Shown: positions 1-9,200 of the stretch, piece by piece
Position numbering within the stretch: the first letter of the stretch is position 1
How the letters are laid out: every line of letters starts with the position of its first letter
Assembly: GCF_001428255.1 (NCBI RefSeq)
Contig: NZ_LMRW01000001.1
Location: 188,504-252,503, forward strand
Length of the DNA stretch: 64,000 nt
Source: Agromyces sp. Soil535
Lineage (GTDB): Bacteria; Actinomycetota; Actinomycetes; Actinomycetales; Microbacteriaceae
Reading direction: 5' to 3'
Notes under the pieces: generated by a model
What the model saw: only the letters and a program-made list of their open reading frames with translations
What the model was told of the DNA's origin: nothing
Database searches by the model: none
Position numbers and translations under genes: made by a program

Positions 1-359
1 GATCCTACACACGTGTAGGTTCCGCGCCGAAATGGCATCAGGGTCCGAGAAATTCACGGCAAATGTCATCGGTTTGAGCGCTCGGATTCCGCGGAAGATG
101 GCATCTTCCGCGAAGCGCCACAACGTTGTGTTTGATGCAACATGATGGTTGTTCGTGAGCAGGGTACGGGACTTGCCGGGATCGAGTTGATCGGCGACCT
201 GCTGTTGCGATGACCGCCAGAATCCGCCGATCGCAATTCGCACTCTCCTTCGGTCGACCGGCATTGACATTCCGCCCGGCCGCCGACATCTGAGCAGAGG
301 TCGGATGTACGATCGGACCGACGCACCGCAACTCGGCATCACGCCGGAGCGGAGGTCAC
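1..359. other. Left-edge region without a recognisable gene
   Basis: No reading frame here resembles a known protein; the short frames are low-complexity antisense-type translations. The one visible structure is an inverted repeat at 4-19 (CCTACAC, two bases, GTGTAGG), which has the size and shape of a regulator operator and could belong to a gene beyond the left edge. The last bases before 360 would hold the promoter of the AhpD-like pair, but no clear -10/-35 was identified. Confidence 0.4.
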
Positions 360-695
360 ATGACACACCAACCGGTCGAACCCTCGTCCAACCGAGCGAC
401 GCGACTCTTCGGGGATCTCCTCGAGGACCTCATCGATGCGGTCGTGAACTCCCCGGGTCGTGCACTCGCCGAGCGCCGCGCCGCCTTCGCTGCTGAACCG
501 ATGGCGGGGGCGCCCGGTGCCTTCGCCGAGAAGGTTCGACGTCGCGCGTACTCGGTCACGGATGCCGACATCGACTCCCTTCGGCGCGATGGTATGAACG
601 AGGATGCGATCTTCGAGCTGACGATCGCATGCGCCGTCGGCGAGGCCTATTCGCAGTTGCAGGCCGGATTGAAGGCGATCGGGGGCCGGCCGTGA
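360..695 (+). CDS. Small carboxymuconolactone-decarboxylase/AhpD-like protein (partner of the next gene)
   Basis: This 111-residue protein lacks the CxxC pair of AhpD proteins, but its C-terminal half (about residues 60-108, with VTDADIDSLRRDGMNEDAIF and an alanine-rich helix) matches the helical core found at the end of carboxymuconolactone-decarboxylase-fold proteins. Its stop lies two bases before the start of a second, CxxC-bearing AhpD-like protein, so the two are almost certainly co-transcribed and may form a hetero-oligomer. The ATG is preceded by GGAGGTCAC, giving a good ribosome site. Function is unknown beyond probable redox chemistry; the fold assignment is by motif resemblance only. 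Confidence 0.7.
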   Translation: MTHQPVEPSSNRATRLFGDLLEDLIDAVVNSPGRALAERRAAFAAEPMAGAPGAFAEKVRRRAYSVTDADIDSLRRDGMNEDAIFELTIACAVGEAYSQLQAGLKAIGGRP

Positions 696-697
696 CG

Positions 698-1300
698 ATG
701 CGCTTGACGATCCTGGAGCGTGGCCAGCGGCTCCGGGCGCGAGTCGCCATTCGCATGATCGGGCTCATCTCCCGCACGAAACCCGACGACATCGCCCGCA
801 TCGCGCTCTACCGGCCGGGGATCTTCGGTAGCCCGTTCATGCGGTTGATGCGGGAGGTCATGCGTGGCGGGTCCGACTGGACGGTGGGAGAGCGCGAGTT
901 GTTCGCCGCGTTCGTCTCGCGGCGCAACTCGTGCACCTTCTGCACGGGCATCCACTGCCACGTGGCGAGCATCGCCTCGGGCAGGGAGATGACCGTGGAC
1001 CTGCTGGACGACTGGATGAGCGCACCGTTCAGTGAACCCGTCAAGGCGACCCTCGGTGCGCTGGCTGCCCTGAAGGATTCGACAGGGGCGCCCATACCTG
1101 AGGCCGTTTCCGCCGCGCGGCATGCCGGCGTCTCCGACCAGGCACTCTCCGACGCGCTGCATGTCGCCTTCATGTTCGACGTCATCAACCGGCTGGCCGA
1201 TGTACTCGGCGCGAGCTACGAGGGCGACGTGGGGCGTCGCCTGACCGCCGCCGGACTGTACCGCCACGGCTACCAGGTGCCGTCCTGGTTCCTTCGATGA
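698..1300 (+). CDS. AhpD-like carboxymuconolactone decarboxylase family protein
   Basis: This 200-residue protein carries the AhpD redox signature: Cys79 and Cys82 followed by His86 (NSCTFCTGIHC). In AhpD-family alkylhydroperoxidases this CxxC-x3-H motif forms the thiol/disulfide centre. The helix before it (WTVGERELFAAFVSRRN) is also typical of the fold. The ATG at 698 is chosen over an upstream in-frame ATG at 629 because it directly follows the stop of the preceding gene, which suggests translational coupling; the ribosome site is only a weak GGGGG. The substrate cannot be read from sequence. A related peroxide or lactone chemistry is equally possible. Confidence 0.8.
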   Translation: MRLTILERGQRLRARVAIRMIGLISRTKPDDIARIALYRPGIFGSPFMRLMREVMRGGSDWTVGERELFAAFVSRRNSCTFCTGIHCHVASIASGREMTVDLLDDWMSAPFSEPVKATLGALAALKDSTGAPIPEAVSAARHAGVSDQALSDALHVAFMFDVINRLADVLGASYEGDVGRRLTAAGLYRHGYQVPSWFLR

Positions 1301-1342
1301 GAAGCTGAGCGAGACGAGACCCGTGCCCCTCGCCGGCCTGGG

Positions 1343-1480
1343 TCACTCGGTCGCCTCGGGTCCCATCGCGGTCGTGCCGACGGACATCACTGGCGAGATG
1401 AGCCCGAACATGTTGCCGCCAGGGTCCAGTAGGTTGCCGAAGCGGCCTACGCCCGGCATGTCGTCGGCCGGAATCTAGTT
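1343..1480 (-). pseudogene. C-terminal scrap of a glyoxalase/VOC-family protein
   Basis: Read leftward, this stretch encodes about 43 residues ending at a TGA, including DMPGVGRFGNLLDPGGNMFG. That is the characteristic last strand of vicinal-oxygen-chelate proteins, where a metal-binding Glu usually lies near RFG-x-DPxGN. No start codon or upstream part of the domain is present: the frame dissolves at about 1480, just before a palindrome. It is best read as the surviving 3' end of a decayed gene. Confidence 0.6.
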
Positions 1481-1523
1481 GGCCGTCCCGAACTGTCTTC
1501 GTGGAGACGGTCTCGGAGGGTCC

Positions 1524-1543
1524 AAATGTCCAATTGGACATTT
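1524..1543. promoter_or_regulatory. Perfect 20-bp palindrome, probable repressor operator
   Basis: AAATGTCCAATTGGACATTT is a perfect palindrome. A second half-like copy (AATTGGACAT) follows at 1563-1572. Its length and symmetry are those of operators bound by TetR-, MarR- or GntR-type dimers. No regulator gene is adjacent today; the neighbouring VOC gene is only a fragment, so the operator may be an orphan of a lost locus or may act on a gene elsewhere. Confidence 0.5.
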
Positions 1544-1599
1544 AGGTGACAAGTACCCGCGGAATTGGACATGTTCCGCCGGAACCTACAAGAACGAAC

Positions 1600-2979
1600 C
1601 TAGACCTGCACCATGTCGGCGAACCGGGAGAAGTGCCCGTGGAACGCCACCGTGATGGTGCGCGTGGGACCGTTGCGGTGCTTCGCCACGATCAGGTCGG
1701 CCTCGCCCGCTCGGGGGCTGTCGCGCTCATAGGCGGACTCACGGTGCAGCAGGATCACCATGTCGGCGTCCTGCTCGATCGAGCCCGACTCGCGCAGGTC
1801 GGAGAGGGCTGGCATCTTGTCGGCGCGCTGCTCGGGACCGCGGTTGAGCTGTGACAGCGCGATGACGGGCACCTGGAGCTCCTTGGCCAAGAGCTTCAGG
1901 GCGCGTGAGAACTCCGAGACCTCCTGCTGGCGACTCTCCACCCGCTTGCCGCTCGTCATGAGCTGCAGGTAGTCGATGACGACCATCTTGAGGCCCACGC
2001 GTTGCTTGAGCCGGCGGCACTTGGCGCGGATCTCGACGAGCGTCATGTTGGGGGAGTCGTCGATGTAGAGCGGTGCATCGTTGATGCGGCCGCGGGTGGC
2101 GGCGATGGTGGTCCAGTCGCGCGAGTCGACCGTGCCCTTGCGCATCATCTGCAGCGGCACGGATGCCTCGGCCGAGAGCAGGCGCATCGCGATCTCGCTC
2201 TTGCCCATCTCGAGCGAGAAGAGGATCGACGGGAGGTCGTGGCTGATCGACGCGGCTCGCGCGAAGTCGAGCGCAAGCGTGGACTTGCCCATCGCCGGGC
2301 GCGCCGCGACGATGATCATCTGCCCGGGGTGGAAGCCGTTCGTGAGTTCGTCGAGGTCGGCGAAGCCGGTGGGCACGCCGGTGAACTTGCCGTCGGTGTG
2401 CTTGGCCGCCTCGATCTCGTCGATCGCGGCGGTGACCGCCTCGGTGAGCGGCACGTAGTCTTCGCTCTCGGTCGACCCGGTGACCGAGTAGATCTCGGCC
2501 TGGGCCTGGTTCACGAGCTCCGTGACCTCACCCTCGCCCGCATAGCCCATCTGCACGATGCGCGTGCCGGCTTCGACGAGCCGACGGAGCAGCGCCCGCT
2601 CCGCGACGATCGACGCGTAGAAGCCCGCGTTCGCGGCGGTGGGCACGAGGCTCGTGAGGGTGTGCAGGTACTCCACGCCCCCCGCGCGTTGCAAGTCGCC
2701 CGTCTTCGTGAGCTCGTCGGTGACGGCGATGACGTCGGTGGGCTCGCCGTGCGAGTACAGCGTGAGGATCGCATTGAACACGACCTCGTGCTTCGGCACG
2801 TAGAAGTCGATGCCGCGAACGGTCTCGATGACGTCGGCGACCGCGTCCTTCGAGAGCATCATGCCGCCGAGCGCGCTCTGCTCGGCGAGCAGGTCGTGCG
2901 GCGGTGTGCGCTCGCCTCTTCGGGCGTCACTGTCGTCCACCGTTCCGGCGAGCCCGATGTGCGCGATCGACAACTCCAT
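1600..2979 (-). CDS. dnaB: Replicative DNA helicase DnaB
   Basis: The 459-residue protein is a full-length DnaB, the hexameric helicase that unwinds DNA at the replication fork. The N-terminal primase-interaction domain (about residues 25-130, from PPHDLLAEQSALGGMM) is followed by the RecA-like motor with Walker A ARPAMGKST at about 226-234, Walker B VVIDYLQLM, and the ALSQLNRG and SGSIEQDAD motifs. There is no intein, although dnaB often carries one in actinobacteria. The ATG at 2979 has a G-rich ribosome site (GGGGGTC). It lies alone, downstream of an unusual cluster of DnaA-box-like sites that could influence its expression. Confidence 0.97.
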   Translation of the reverse strand: MELSIAHIGLAGTVDDSDARRGERTPPHDLLAEQSALGGMMLSKDAVADVIETVRGIDFYVPKHEVVFNAILTLYSHGEPTDVIAVTDELTKTGDLQRAGGVEYLHTLTSLVPTAANAGFYASIVAERALLRRLVEAGTRIVQMGYAGEGEVTELVNQAQAEIYSVTGSTESEDYVPLTEAVTAAIDEIEAAKHTDGKFTGVPTGFADLDELTNGFHPGQMIIVAARPAMGKSTLALDFARAASISHDLPSILFSLEMGKSEIAMRLLSAEASVPLQMMRKGTVDSRDWTTIAATRGRINDAPLYIDDSPNMTLVEIRAKCRRLKQRVGLKMVVIDYLQLMTSGKRVESRQQEVSEFSRALKLLAKELQVPVIALSQLNRGPEQRADKMPALSDLRESGSIEQDADMVILLHRESAYERDSPRAGEADLIVAKHRNGPTRTITVAFHGHFSRFADMVQV

Positions 2980-3104
2980 GACCCCCGATTCGGTACCGCC
3001 GGCTGCGTGCGAAGCGCCCGCACTTCAGTGTGTCGGGAGCCTCCGACATGAGGCTCTCTGACCGGTGGAAACCCGCTGATCGAAGGACGCGGTCTCACGA
3101 TATG

Positions 3105-3320
3105 GAAGCCTCGTCCACAGCACAACCCAGCCTGTGGATAACTCTGGGGACAAACTGGGCGAAACGCCGCGGAACGTGTGCACTCAGCCTGTGGAAAACT
3201 GTGGAATTGTGTGGAATCACACTGATGTAATTTTGGACTGATCAGGTGTTTTAAGTTTCCACACCTGTGGGCGAAAAGTTCTTCAGAAGTCCACGGATGC
3301 CGCATGCACACCTGTGCACA
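3105..3320. promoter_or_regulatory. Cluster of DnaA-box-like sites between rplI and dnaB
   Basis: The 548-bp gap between rplI and dnaB has no gene. It holds a perfect DnaA box, TGTGGATAA (3133-3141), plus several near matches: TCGTCCACA (3111), TGTGGAAAA (3190), TGTGGAATT (3200), TGTGGAATC (3210) and GTTTCCACA (3255), followed by TGTGGGCGA (about 3266). The tract 3220-3260 is much richer in A and T than its surroundings. It resembles an origin or a DnaA-titrating region, yet it lies about 30 kb from oriC; control of dnaB by DnaA is the simplest reading. Confidence 0.5.
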
Positions 3321-3480
3321 ACCATCACAGGAAACGCACGACAACGCACCTTGCGGCCCGCCCGCTGCAGTGGTAGACCGGTGCAGTCGAGACAGGGGGA
3401 TCCGCGCCGTCGAGGGGGACGGTACGGCCGATGGTCGACGCCTCGACAGGCCCCAGAACACTTCTCCCGAGCACGCGGAA

Positions 3481-3509
3481 CGGCGGCTCGGACGAAGCCC
3501 GAGCCGCCG
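3481..3509 (-). terminator. Probable terminator after rplI
   Basis: The arms CGGCGGCTCGG (3481-3491) and CCGAGCCGCCG (3499-3509) form an 11-bp GC-rich hairpin with a 7-base loop, lying just beyond the rplI stop codon. No long U tract follows, as is common for actinobacterial terminators. Confidence 0.7.
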
Positions 3510-3527
3510 TCTGCGTGGGTGCGCGAA

Positions 3528-3980
3528 CTACTTCGCGGCGACCACCTGCAGGGTGATCGTGGCCGAGACCTCGTCGCGGAGGCGAACGGTCGCCTCGTGC
3601 TCGCCGATCGTCTTGATGGGCGTCGGGATCTCGATCTTGCGCTTGTCGAGCACGCCGAGGCCGGCGGCCTCGACCGCAGCCGCGACATCCGCCGTCTTGA
3701 CCGAGCCGAAGAGGCGCCCGCCGAGGCCGGCCTTGACGGCCAGCCTGACCTTGCCCGACTCGAGCTTGGCCTTGAGGGCCTGCGCGTCCTCGAGCGAGTG
3801 CAGCTCGCGAGCCGCGCGGGCGGCCTTGATCTGCTCGACCTGCTTCTGGCCGCCGCGGGTCCACGGCGTGGCGAAGCCCTGGGGAAGCAGGTAGTTGCGC
3901 GCGTAGCCGTTCTTGACCTCGACCACGTCGCCGGCGGTGCCGAGGCCGGTGACCTCGTGCGTGAGAATTACCTTTGCCAT
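3528..3980 (-). CDS. rplI: 50S ribosomal protein bL9
   Basis: The 150-residue protein is bL9 of the large subunit. It starts with [20 protein letters not shown] and carries the N-terminal RNA-binding signature [13 protein letters not shown], then the long connecting helix and the C-terminal domain ([20 protein letters not shown]). The frame is open far upstream, but this ATG gives the exact family length and N-terminus. It is the last gene of the rpsF-ssb-rpsR-rplI operon, 11 bases after rpsR, and is followed by a hairpin. Confidence 0.97.
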   Translation of the reverse strand: MAKVILTHEVTGLGTAGDVVEVKNGYARNYLLPQGFATPWTRGGQKQVEQIKAARAARELHSLEDAQALKAKLESGKVRLAVKAGLGGRLFGSVKTADVAAAVEAAGLGVLDKRKIEIPTPIKTIGEHEATVRLRDEVSATITLQVVAAK

Positions 3981-3991
3981 TGTCGTGCTCC

Positions 3992-4252
3992 TTAGCGGCC
4001 GGAGCCCGAGTAGGGCAGGAGCGCCATCTCGCGTGCGTTCTTCACGGCACGGGCGATGAGGCGCTGCTCCTGCACGGAGACACCGGTGATGCGACGGGCG
4101 CGGATCTTGCCGCGCTCCGAGATGAACTTGCGAAGGGTGGCGACATCCTTGTAGTCGATGACGCCTACCTTGATCGACTTCGCCGGGGCGGCGTTCTTCG
4201 CGCCCTTCCCGCGGCTCGGCTTGCGGCGGTCGCCGCTGCTCTTTCCAGCCAT
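3992..4252 (-). CDS. rpsR: 30S ribosomal protein bS18
   Basis: This 86-residue basic protein matches bS18, which pairs with bS6 on the small-subunit platform. The core is [19 protein letters not shown] followed by [35 protein letters not shown] sequence. The lysine/arginine-rich N-terminus ([16 protein letters not shown]) replaces the zinc-binding cysteines of some actinobacterial paralogues, so this is the cysteine-free form. It lies in its usual place between ssb and rplI. Confidence 0.96.
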   Translation of the reverse strand: MAGKSSGDRRKPSRGKGAKNAAPAKSIKVGVIDYKDVATLRKFISERGKIRARRITGVSVQEQRLIARAVKNAREMALLPYSGSGR

Positions 4253-4321
4253 TGGTTTTCCTGTCTTGGAGTTGGTGCGGGTTGAGGAGGCGCGGAGCGC
4301 CGTCTCGAAACCCGCTGAGTA

Positions 4322-4831
4322 TTAGAAGGGGGTCTCGTCGCCGTAGTTCGTGCCCGGCGTGTTCCAGACGTCGCCGCCGCCCGACTGCTGGGCTGCGGGA
4401 GCGCTGGGCGCCCACGCGTCATCCGACTGGCCGCCCCCGAAGGAGCCGCCGCCGACGCCGCGGTTGGACGGGGCGCGCGTCACGGACGCGGTGGCGTAGC
4501 GCAGGCTCGGGCCGATCTCGTCGATCTCGAGCTCGATGCTGGTGCGCTTCTCGCCTTCCTTCGTCTCGTAGGAACGCTGCTTGAGACGCCCGGAAGCGAT
4601 GACCCGGGAACCCTTGGTGAGTGAACCCGCGACGTGCTCGGCGAATTCACGCCAGACGCTCGCACGCAGGAACAGCGCTTCACCGTCCTTCCACTCGTTC
4701 GCCTGACGGTCGAACGTGCGGGGCGTGGACGCGATGGTGAAGTTGGCAACCGCGAGACCGTTCTGCGTGTAACGCAGCTCGGGATCTGCAGTGAGGTTGC
4801 CGACCACGGTGATGATGGTCTCGCCGGCCAT
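4322..4831 (-). CDS. ssb: Single-stranded DNA-binding protein
   Basis: The 169-residue protein has the OB-fold of Ssb ([20 protein letters not shown] to about residue 110), a glycine-rich linker, and the acidic tip YGDETPF at the C-terminus that recruits replication and repair partners. It coats single-stranded DNA at forks. The start at 4831 is fixed by the family N-terminus; the longer open frame upstream is a shadow of rpsF. Five bases separate it from the rpsF stop, so the two are co-translated in the ribosomal operon. Confidence 0.97.
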   Translation of the reverse strand: MAGETIITVVGNLTADPELRYTQNGLAVANFTIASTPRTFDRQANEWKDGEALFLRASVWREFAEHVAGSLTKGSRVIASGRLKQRSYETKEGEKRTSIELEIDEIGPSLRYATASVTRAPSNRGVGGGSFGGGQSDDAWAPSAPAAQQSGGGDVWNTPGTNYGDETPF

Positions 4832-4836
4832 GAGGA

Positions 4837-5310
4837 CTAGGCGTCCTTCGCGGCCGAGGCGGGGGCGGATGCCGCAGCGGGGGCGGATGCCGAGGCGGGG
4901 GCGGATGCCGCAGCGGGGGCGGATGCGGCAGCGGCCGCCTTCGCGCCGGCCTTCGCCGAAGCGGCGGCCTTCTTGGCGGCCTTCTCCTCCTGGGCCTTCG
5001 CGTGCGCGGCGACCTGGGCGATGGCCTCCTCGGCGCGGAGCACCTTCGTGCGCATGACGGCCTCGCTGAGGTTCAGCTGGCGGTCGAGCTCGTTGGTGGT
5101 CGCGGACTCGGCGGTGAAGTCGACGACGGCGTAGATGCCCTCGGACTTCTTGTTGATCTCGTAGGCCAGGCGACGTCGTCCCCAGATGTCGATCTTGTCG
5201 ATCGTTCCGCCATCGTTCCGGATGACGTTGAGGAACTTGTCGAGGCTGGGAGCAACGGTGCGCTCGTCGATCTCGGGATCGAGGATGACCATCAGCTCGT
5301 ACTGGTGCAT
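4837..5310 (-). CDS. rpsF: 30S ribosomal protein bS6 with an Ala/Pro-rich tail
   Basis: bS6 binds 16S rRNA together with bS18. Residues 1-97 are the standard ferredoxin-like fold ([40 protein letters not shown]). The protein continues to 157 residues through a lysine/alanine helix and then a tail built from repeats of ASAPAA and ASAPAS. The usual bS6 is about 95-100 residues, so the last 60 are an addition. The ATG has a good AAGGAGGTGGG ribosome site. It is the first gene of its operon. Confidence 0.96.
   Translation of the reverse strand: MHQYELMVILDPEIDERTVAPSLDKFLNVIRNDGGTIDKIDIWGRRRLAYEINKKSEGIYAVVDFTAESATTNELDRQLNLSEAVMRTKVLRAEEAIAQVAAHAKAQEEKAAKKAAASAKAGAKAAAAASAPAAASAPASASAPAAASAPASAAKDA
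4858..4925. repeat. Short tandem repeats in the 3' end of rpsF
   Basis: Units of 12-15 bases built around GCGGGGGCGGATGCC are repeated about five times in tandem with small changes, encoding the [12 protein letters not shown] tail of bS6. Such tracts are prone to slippage, so repeat number probably differs among close relatives. Confidence 0.8.
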
Positions 5311-5477
5311 GACTAACCCACCTCCTTCGGACTAAACGGCTACAGACTCTCTGCAGCAGGAGGGTTGTGCATACGTCGCTCCGAGGAGGCCGCGCAATGC
5401 GGCGCACGGGCAACCTTGGCAGTCTAGCGGATTCCTCACCTTGACCGCGACTCGGGCCCCCGGCATACGCTTGCCCC

Positions 5478-6149
5478 GTGGAGACCCCCGCGGAACTCGC
5501 CGCCCATTTCGACCGACGCGCATCGACCTACGACGACTCGGAGATGCACCGCGGGCTCGCGAAGGCGGTCGCCGACTTCGTGCGGTTGCGGGGCGTGCGC
5601 GACATCCTCGATGTGGGGACCGGCACCGGGCTCGTGCTGCGATCGCTGCCCGCCGGGCCGTGGCGGCTCGTGGGCGTCGACCTGTCGAGCGGGATGCTCG
5701 ACGTCGCACGGGCCGCCCTGCCGAACGCGCAGCTCGACGTCGCGGATGCCATGCACCTCGACTTCCCCGACGCCTCGTTCGACCTCGTCACGTGCGCGAC
5801 CGTGATGCATTTCCTGCCCGATGCGGTCGCCGCGATGCGGGGATGGCGCCGACTCCTCAGATCCGGCGGATGCATCGTGGTCGCGAGCTATTCGGACGAC
5901 AGCACGTCACGACATCGTCCCGCACCCGAGCCGGGCGGGGCGGCGGCCGACCCGCATGCGCGGTTCGGCTCGCCCGAGGCTCTCGAACGCCTCGGCGCGG
6001 CATCCGGACTGGTCGTCGATCGCATCGCCGAATGGCAGCAGGAGACCGCCGGCGGTGTGCCCCAGTACCGCTGCCTGATCGCGGAGTTCGTGGTCGCCTC
6101 GCCGACCACGGGGCATGCCGTGAACAGGACGGATGACAGATCAGTGTGA
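5478..6149 (+). CDS. Class I SAM-dependent methyltransferase
   Basis: The 223-residue protein is a Rossmann-fold methyltransferase of the UbiE/type-11 group. Motif [13 protein letters not shown], lies at about residues 42-53; the acidic ribose-binding residue is in VGVDLS, and later motifs are [20 protein letters not shown] and [12 protein letters not shown] short N-terminal helix ([13 protein letters not shown]) is typical of small-molecule or tRNA methyltransferases. The GTG start is chosen because no ATG precedes motif I at a sensible distance. It reads divergently from rpsF and is followed 89 bases later by the CHAT-caspase gene on the same strand. The substrate is unknown. Confidence 0.85.
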   Translation: METPAELAAHFDRRASTYDDSEMHRGLAKAVADFVRLRGVRDILDVGTGTGLVLRSLPAGPWRLVGVDLSSGMLDVARAALPNAQLDVADAMHLDFPDASFDLVTCATVMHFLPDAVAAMRGWRRLLRSGGCIVVASYSDDSTSRHRPAPEPGGAAADPHARFGSPEALERLGAASGLVVDRIAEWQQETAGGVPQYRCLIAEFVVASPTTGHAVNRTDDRSV

Positions 6150-6238
6150 GCACGGATGCCCCCGCGGCTTGGGCACCCTAAGCTGCGCGTGAGCAGCGCC
6201 GGGCGATCGTCCGACGACCTCCTCGAGGTGGAGGCATC

Positions 6239-9200
6239 ATGGCAGGACCGACGAGCCTGGATCTGGCTGACCGTCTGGCGACCGCGACCGCCGACGAGGG
6301 CCTCGCCCTCAGCTTCCTCAGTCCAGAAGACGTCACACCTCGACTCATCGAGGCACTCTCGATCCGCAATGAGAGCGGCGGCAACGACTCGATCCGCCTG
6401 TTCGCGTCCTTCGGGGTGCAGGCGGAGAACGACGGCCGCATCACCGTCCTCGTCTCCCCCGGCCTCCACCCCCTCGCGCTGATTCGCGAGGACCTCGCTG
6501 GATTCCGGCTCGTGCGCCCGACGCGCGACGGCGAGGGTCGTCAGGTCTTCGATGTTCACATCGTCGGCGGAACCACCGAGCGCATCCATCTCCTCGCCCA
6601 TGAGGATGGGTTCGAGCTCGGAGGGTTGATGACGCTGCTCGGCGAACCCGCCGGCAAGCCCGTCGAGGCGCCAGGTCCACCCGCTCCACCTGAGGCGACT
6701 CGACACCCGGCCCCGCCCCAAGCACCTGCGGTATCGATCGACGAGGAGTTCCCAGAGGGCCCGGCGTTCGAACCTCAGGCCGACTTCGGCGGCAATGCCT
6801 TGGAGCCGGATGGAGCCTTCGATGATGCGGGGGCACAGAGCCCGTTTCCCAATGGCGAGGGACCCGCGGGCTCCTTCGAAGAGGGATTCGGACCGGCCCC
6901 CGAAGTCGAGCATCGCGCGGCTGAGTTGGCGCAGATCGGCGCGAGCATGCCGCTCGTCGCCCAGATCGGCCAACCGGTGCCCGTCGTCGTGAGGCTGAGT
7001 CGAGGGCGGGTGCACGTGACCGCCGGCTCATCGCACGACGAAACGGTGATCGTCGTCGACCCGAACCAGGCGGTCACGGTCACACTCGTGCGCCAGGGGC
7101 TCGACCTCGACGCCGACGAGACCGGGGAGCGGCTGATGCAGATCCCCGAGGTCGACGCACCGGAGAAGAGCGAGACCTTCCGACTGATTGCGGTCCAACT
7201 CGGAGACGTTGAGGTGCAGGTGATCGCGCGACAGGATCATCCTCAGCCGATCGCCGTACTGCGACTGCAGTCCGTCGTGCAGGAGTTGCCCATCCGCGAG
7301 GAGGATCAACCCATGCTGGCCGAAGTCGAGGGCGGAGTCGCACGCTCGATCGACCGCTTCCTCGCGCCGAAGACGCTCACTGTCGACGAGGACCTCGTCG
7401 ACACGCAATCCCGGCTGACCTTCGAACTCGTGCTGCCCGGCTTTCACCATCGCTACGATTCCGTCGCCCTCGACAAGGCCGAACTGATGGCCACCCTGTA
7501 CACCGACATCGAGGCGGCTTGGGAGAAGTTCGCGAACCTCGACCCGACAGAGCGAAGCGCCTCCTTCCGTGGGCTGCTGCGGGAACAAGGCAATCGGCTC
7601 GCCCGCCACGTGCTGCCCGGCGACCTCTACGCCTACCTGCGGGCGCACCCTGACGAGTTCGACGAGCTCACGATCCTCACAAGCGCGGAGACCGACATCC
7701 CATGGGAGCTGCTCTACATCTGGGATGAAACATCGGGCGAAGACGAGTTCGATGAAGGTTTCCTCGGCCGGGCCGGACTCGTGCGTTGGATCTACAGCAC
7801 GGCGCACCCGAAGACCATGCGCATCCGCCCGGGCGCTGCTCACTACCTCATACCCGAATACGTCGATCCCCGCATCGCCCTCTCGGAGGCGGAGTTCGAG
7901 TTCGAATACCTCGACGCGTTCCAGGCGACCCCGATCACCCCCGGCAGCGCCGCGGACATCAGCGCCCTGCTGCACAGCGAAAACGTCGATCTCCTCCATT
8001 TCGCCGGTCATGGAGTGACCGACGACTCGGTCACGCCGCCGCTGCAGCAGATGGTGCTCGCGAATTTCCGCCTGCCCTCGGACGACGCGGACGCAAATGC
8101 CGAGGAGCCTCCCGACCCGCGTACGGTCGCCTACTCGCTCGACGACTTGCGCCTCGACCTACCCGACAAGCCACCGTTCACCCTCTCCGAGCCCGGGCCA
8201 CTCATCGTGCTGAACGCATGCCGGCTGGGCCGAGCGCCAACCCGTCGCTCCGAGCAGGGCGGCTTCGCTGAGGCTTTCCTGCGTGGTGGCGCCGCTGCAT
8301 TCGTCGGATGCCTGTGGTCCATCGGGGACCAGCCCGCGCGCGCCTTCGTCGAAGCGTTCTACGACGGCCTGCACGAGGGCCTCTCCGTATCGAAGGCGAC
8401 GATCCGAGCGCGGCTGGCCGCCCGCATGAGCGGGGACAGCTCATGGCTCGCTTACACCGTCTATGCGCACCCGGACGCCCATGTCGAACTCGACGGCATC
8501 GAACCGAAATCCTCAACGCGCGAATCGGCCGCCACCGCGGCCGGTACCCTCTCGAAAGGAACTGCCATGACCTCCCCCGCTCCCTCAGCCAGCCGCGGAT
8601 CGTCTAACCTCACTGCTGCGCAGCTTCGTGCCCTGCACCCGCACGTCGTCAACATCCCCGACGGCAAGCTCGCAACGGGCCCCACCGTGTTGCCGAGCAG
8701 CGACACGGACTTCAAGACCGTCCCCGCCGACCTCGACGCCCTGTTCGATACCCACCTGCCGCAGTTCATCGCAGCGCAGAACGGGCAGCGCCCGGTACCG
8801 CTCGTCATCTGGGCGCACGGCGGCCTCGTCGACAAGGGAGCCGGCCTCACCGTGGCGCAGGCGCAGGTGGCCTGGTGGAAGGCGAACGGCGCCTACCCGG
8901 TCCATTTCGTCTGGGAGACGGGCCTGGCCAGCTCGCTCTGGGACGCCGTGAAGGACGCCCTCCCCGGCCGGCCGCGCAGCATGGACGACTTCTTCGACGG
9001 TGTCATCGAACAGGCCGTACGCCTCGCCAACGGCAAGGCGACCTGGGGCGCGATGAAGACCATCGCCGAGAACGCCTCCAAGCCGGGGACGGGCGGCGCC
9101 TGGCAGTTCGCGCAACGCCTCGGCGCGTTCATGAAGGCGAACCCGGGCGAGATCACCGTGCACGCCGTCGGCCACAGCGCGGGGTCGATCTTCCACTCGC

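Noticed and set aside
1573..1585. GTTCC-GCC-GGAAC hairpin beyond dnaB as a terminator
   Set aside because: The stem is only 5 bp with a 3-base loop and no T tract; too weak to call.
2002..3051. A 349-residue frame antisense to dnaB
   Set aside because: Shadow of dnaB; the composition is dominated by Arg, Val, Asp and Glu, and there is no ribosome site or domain.
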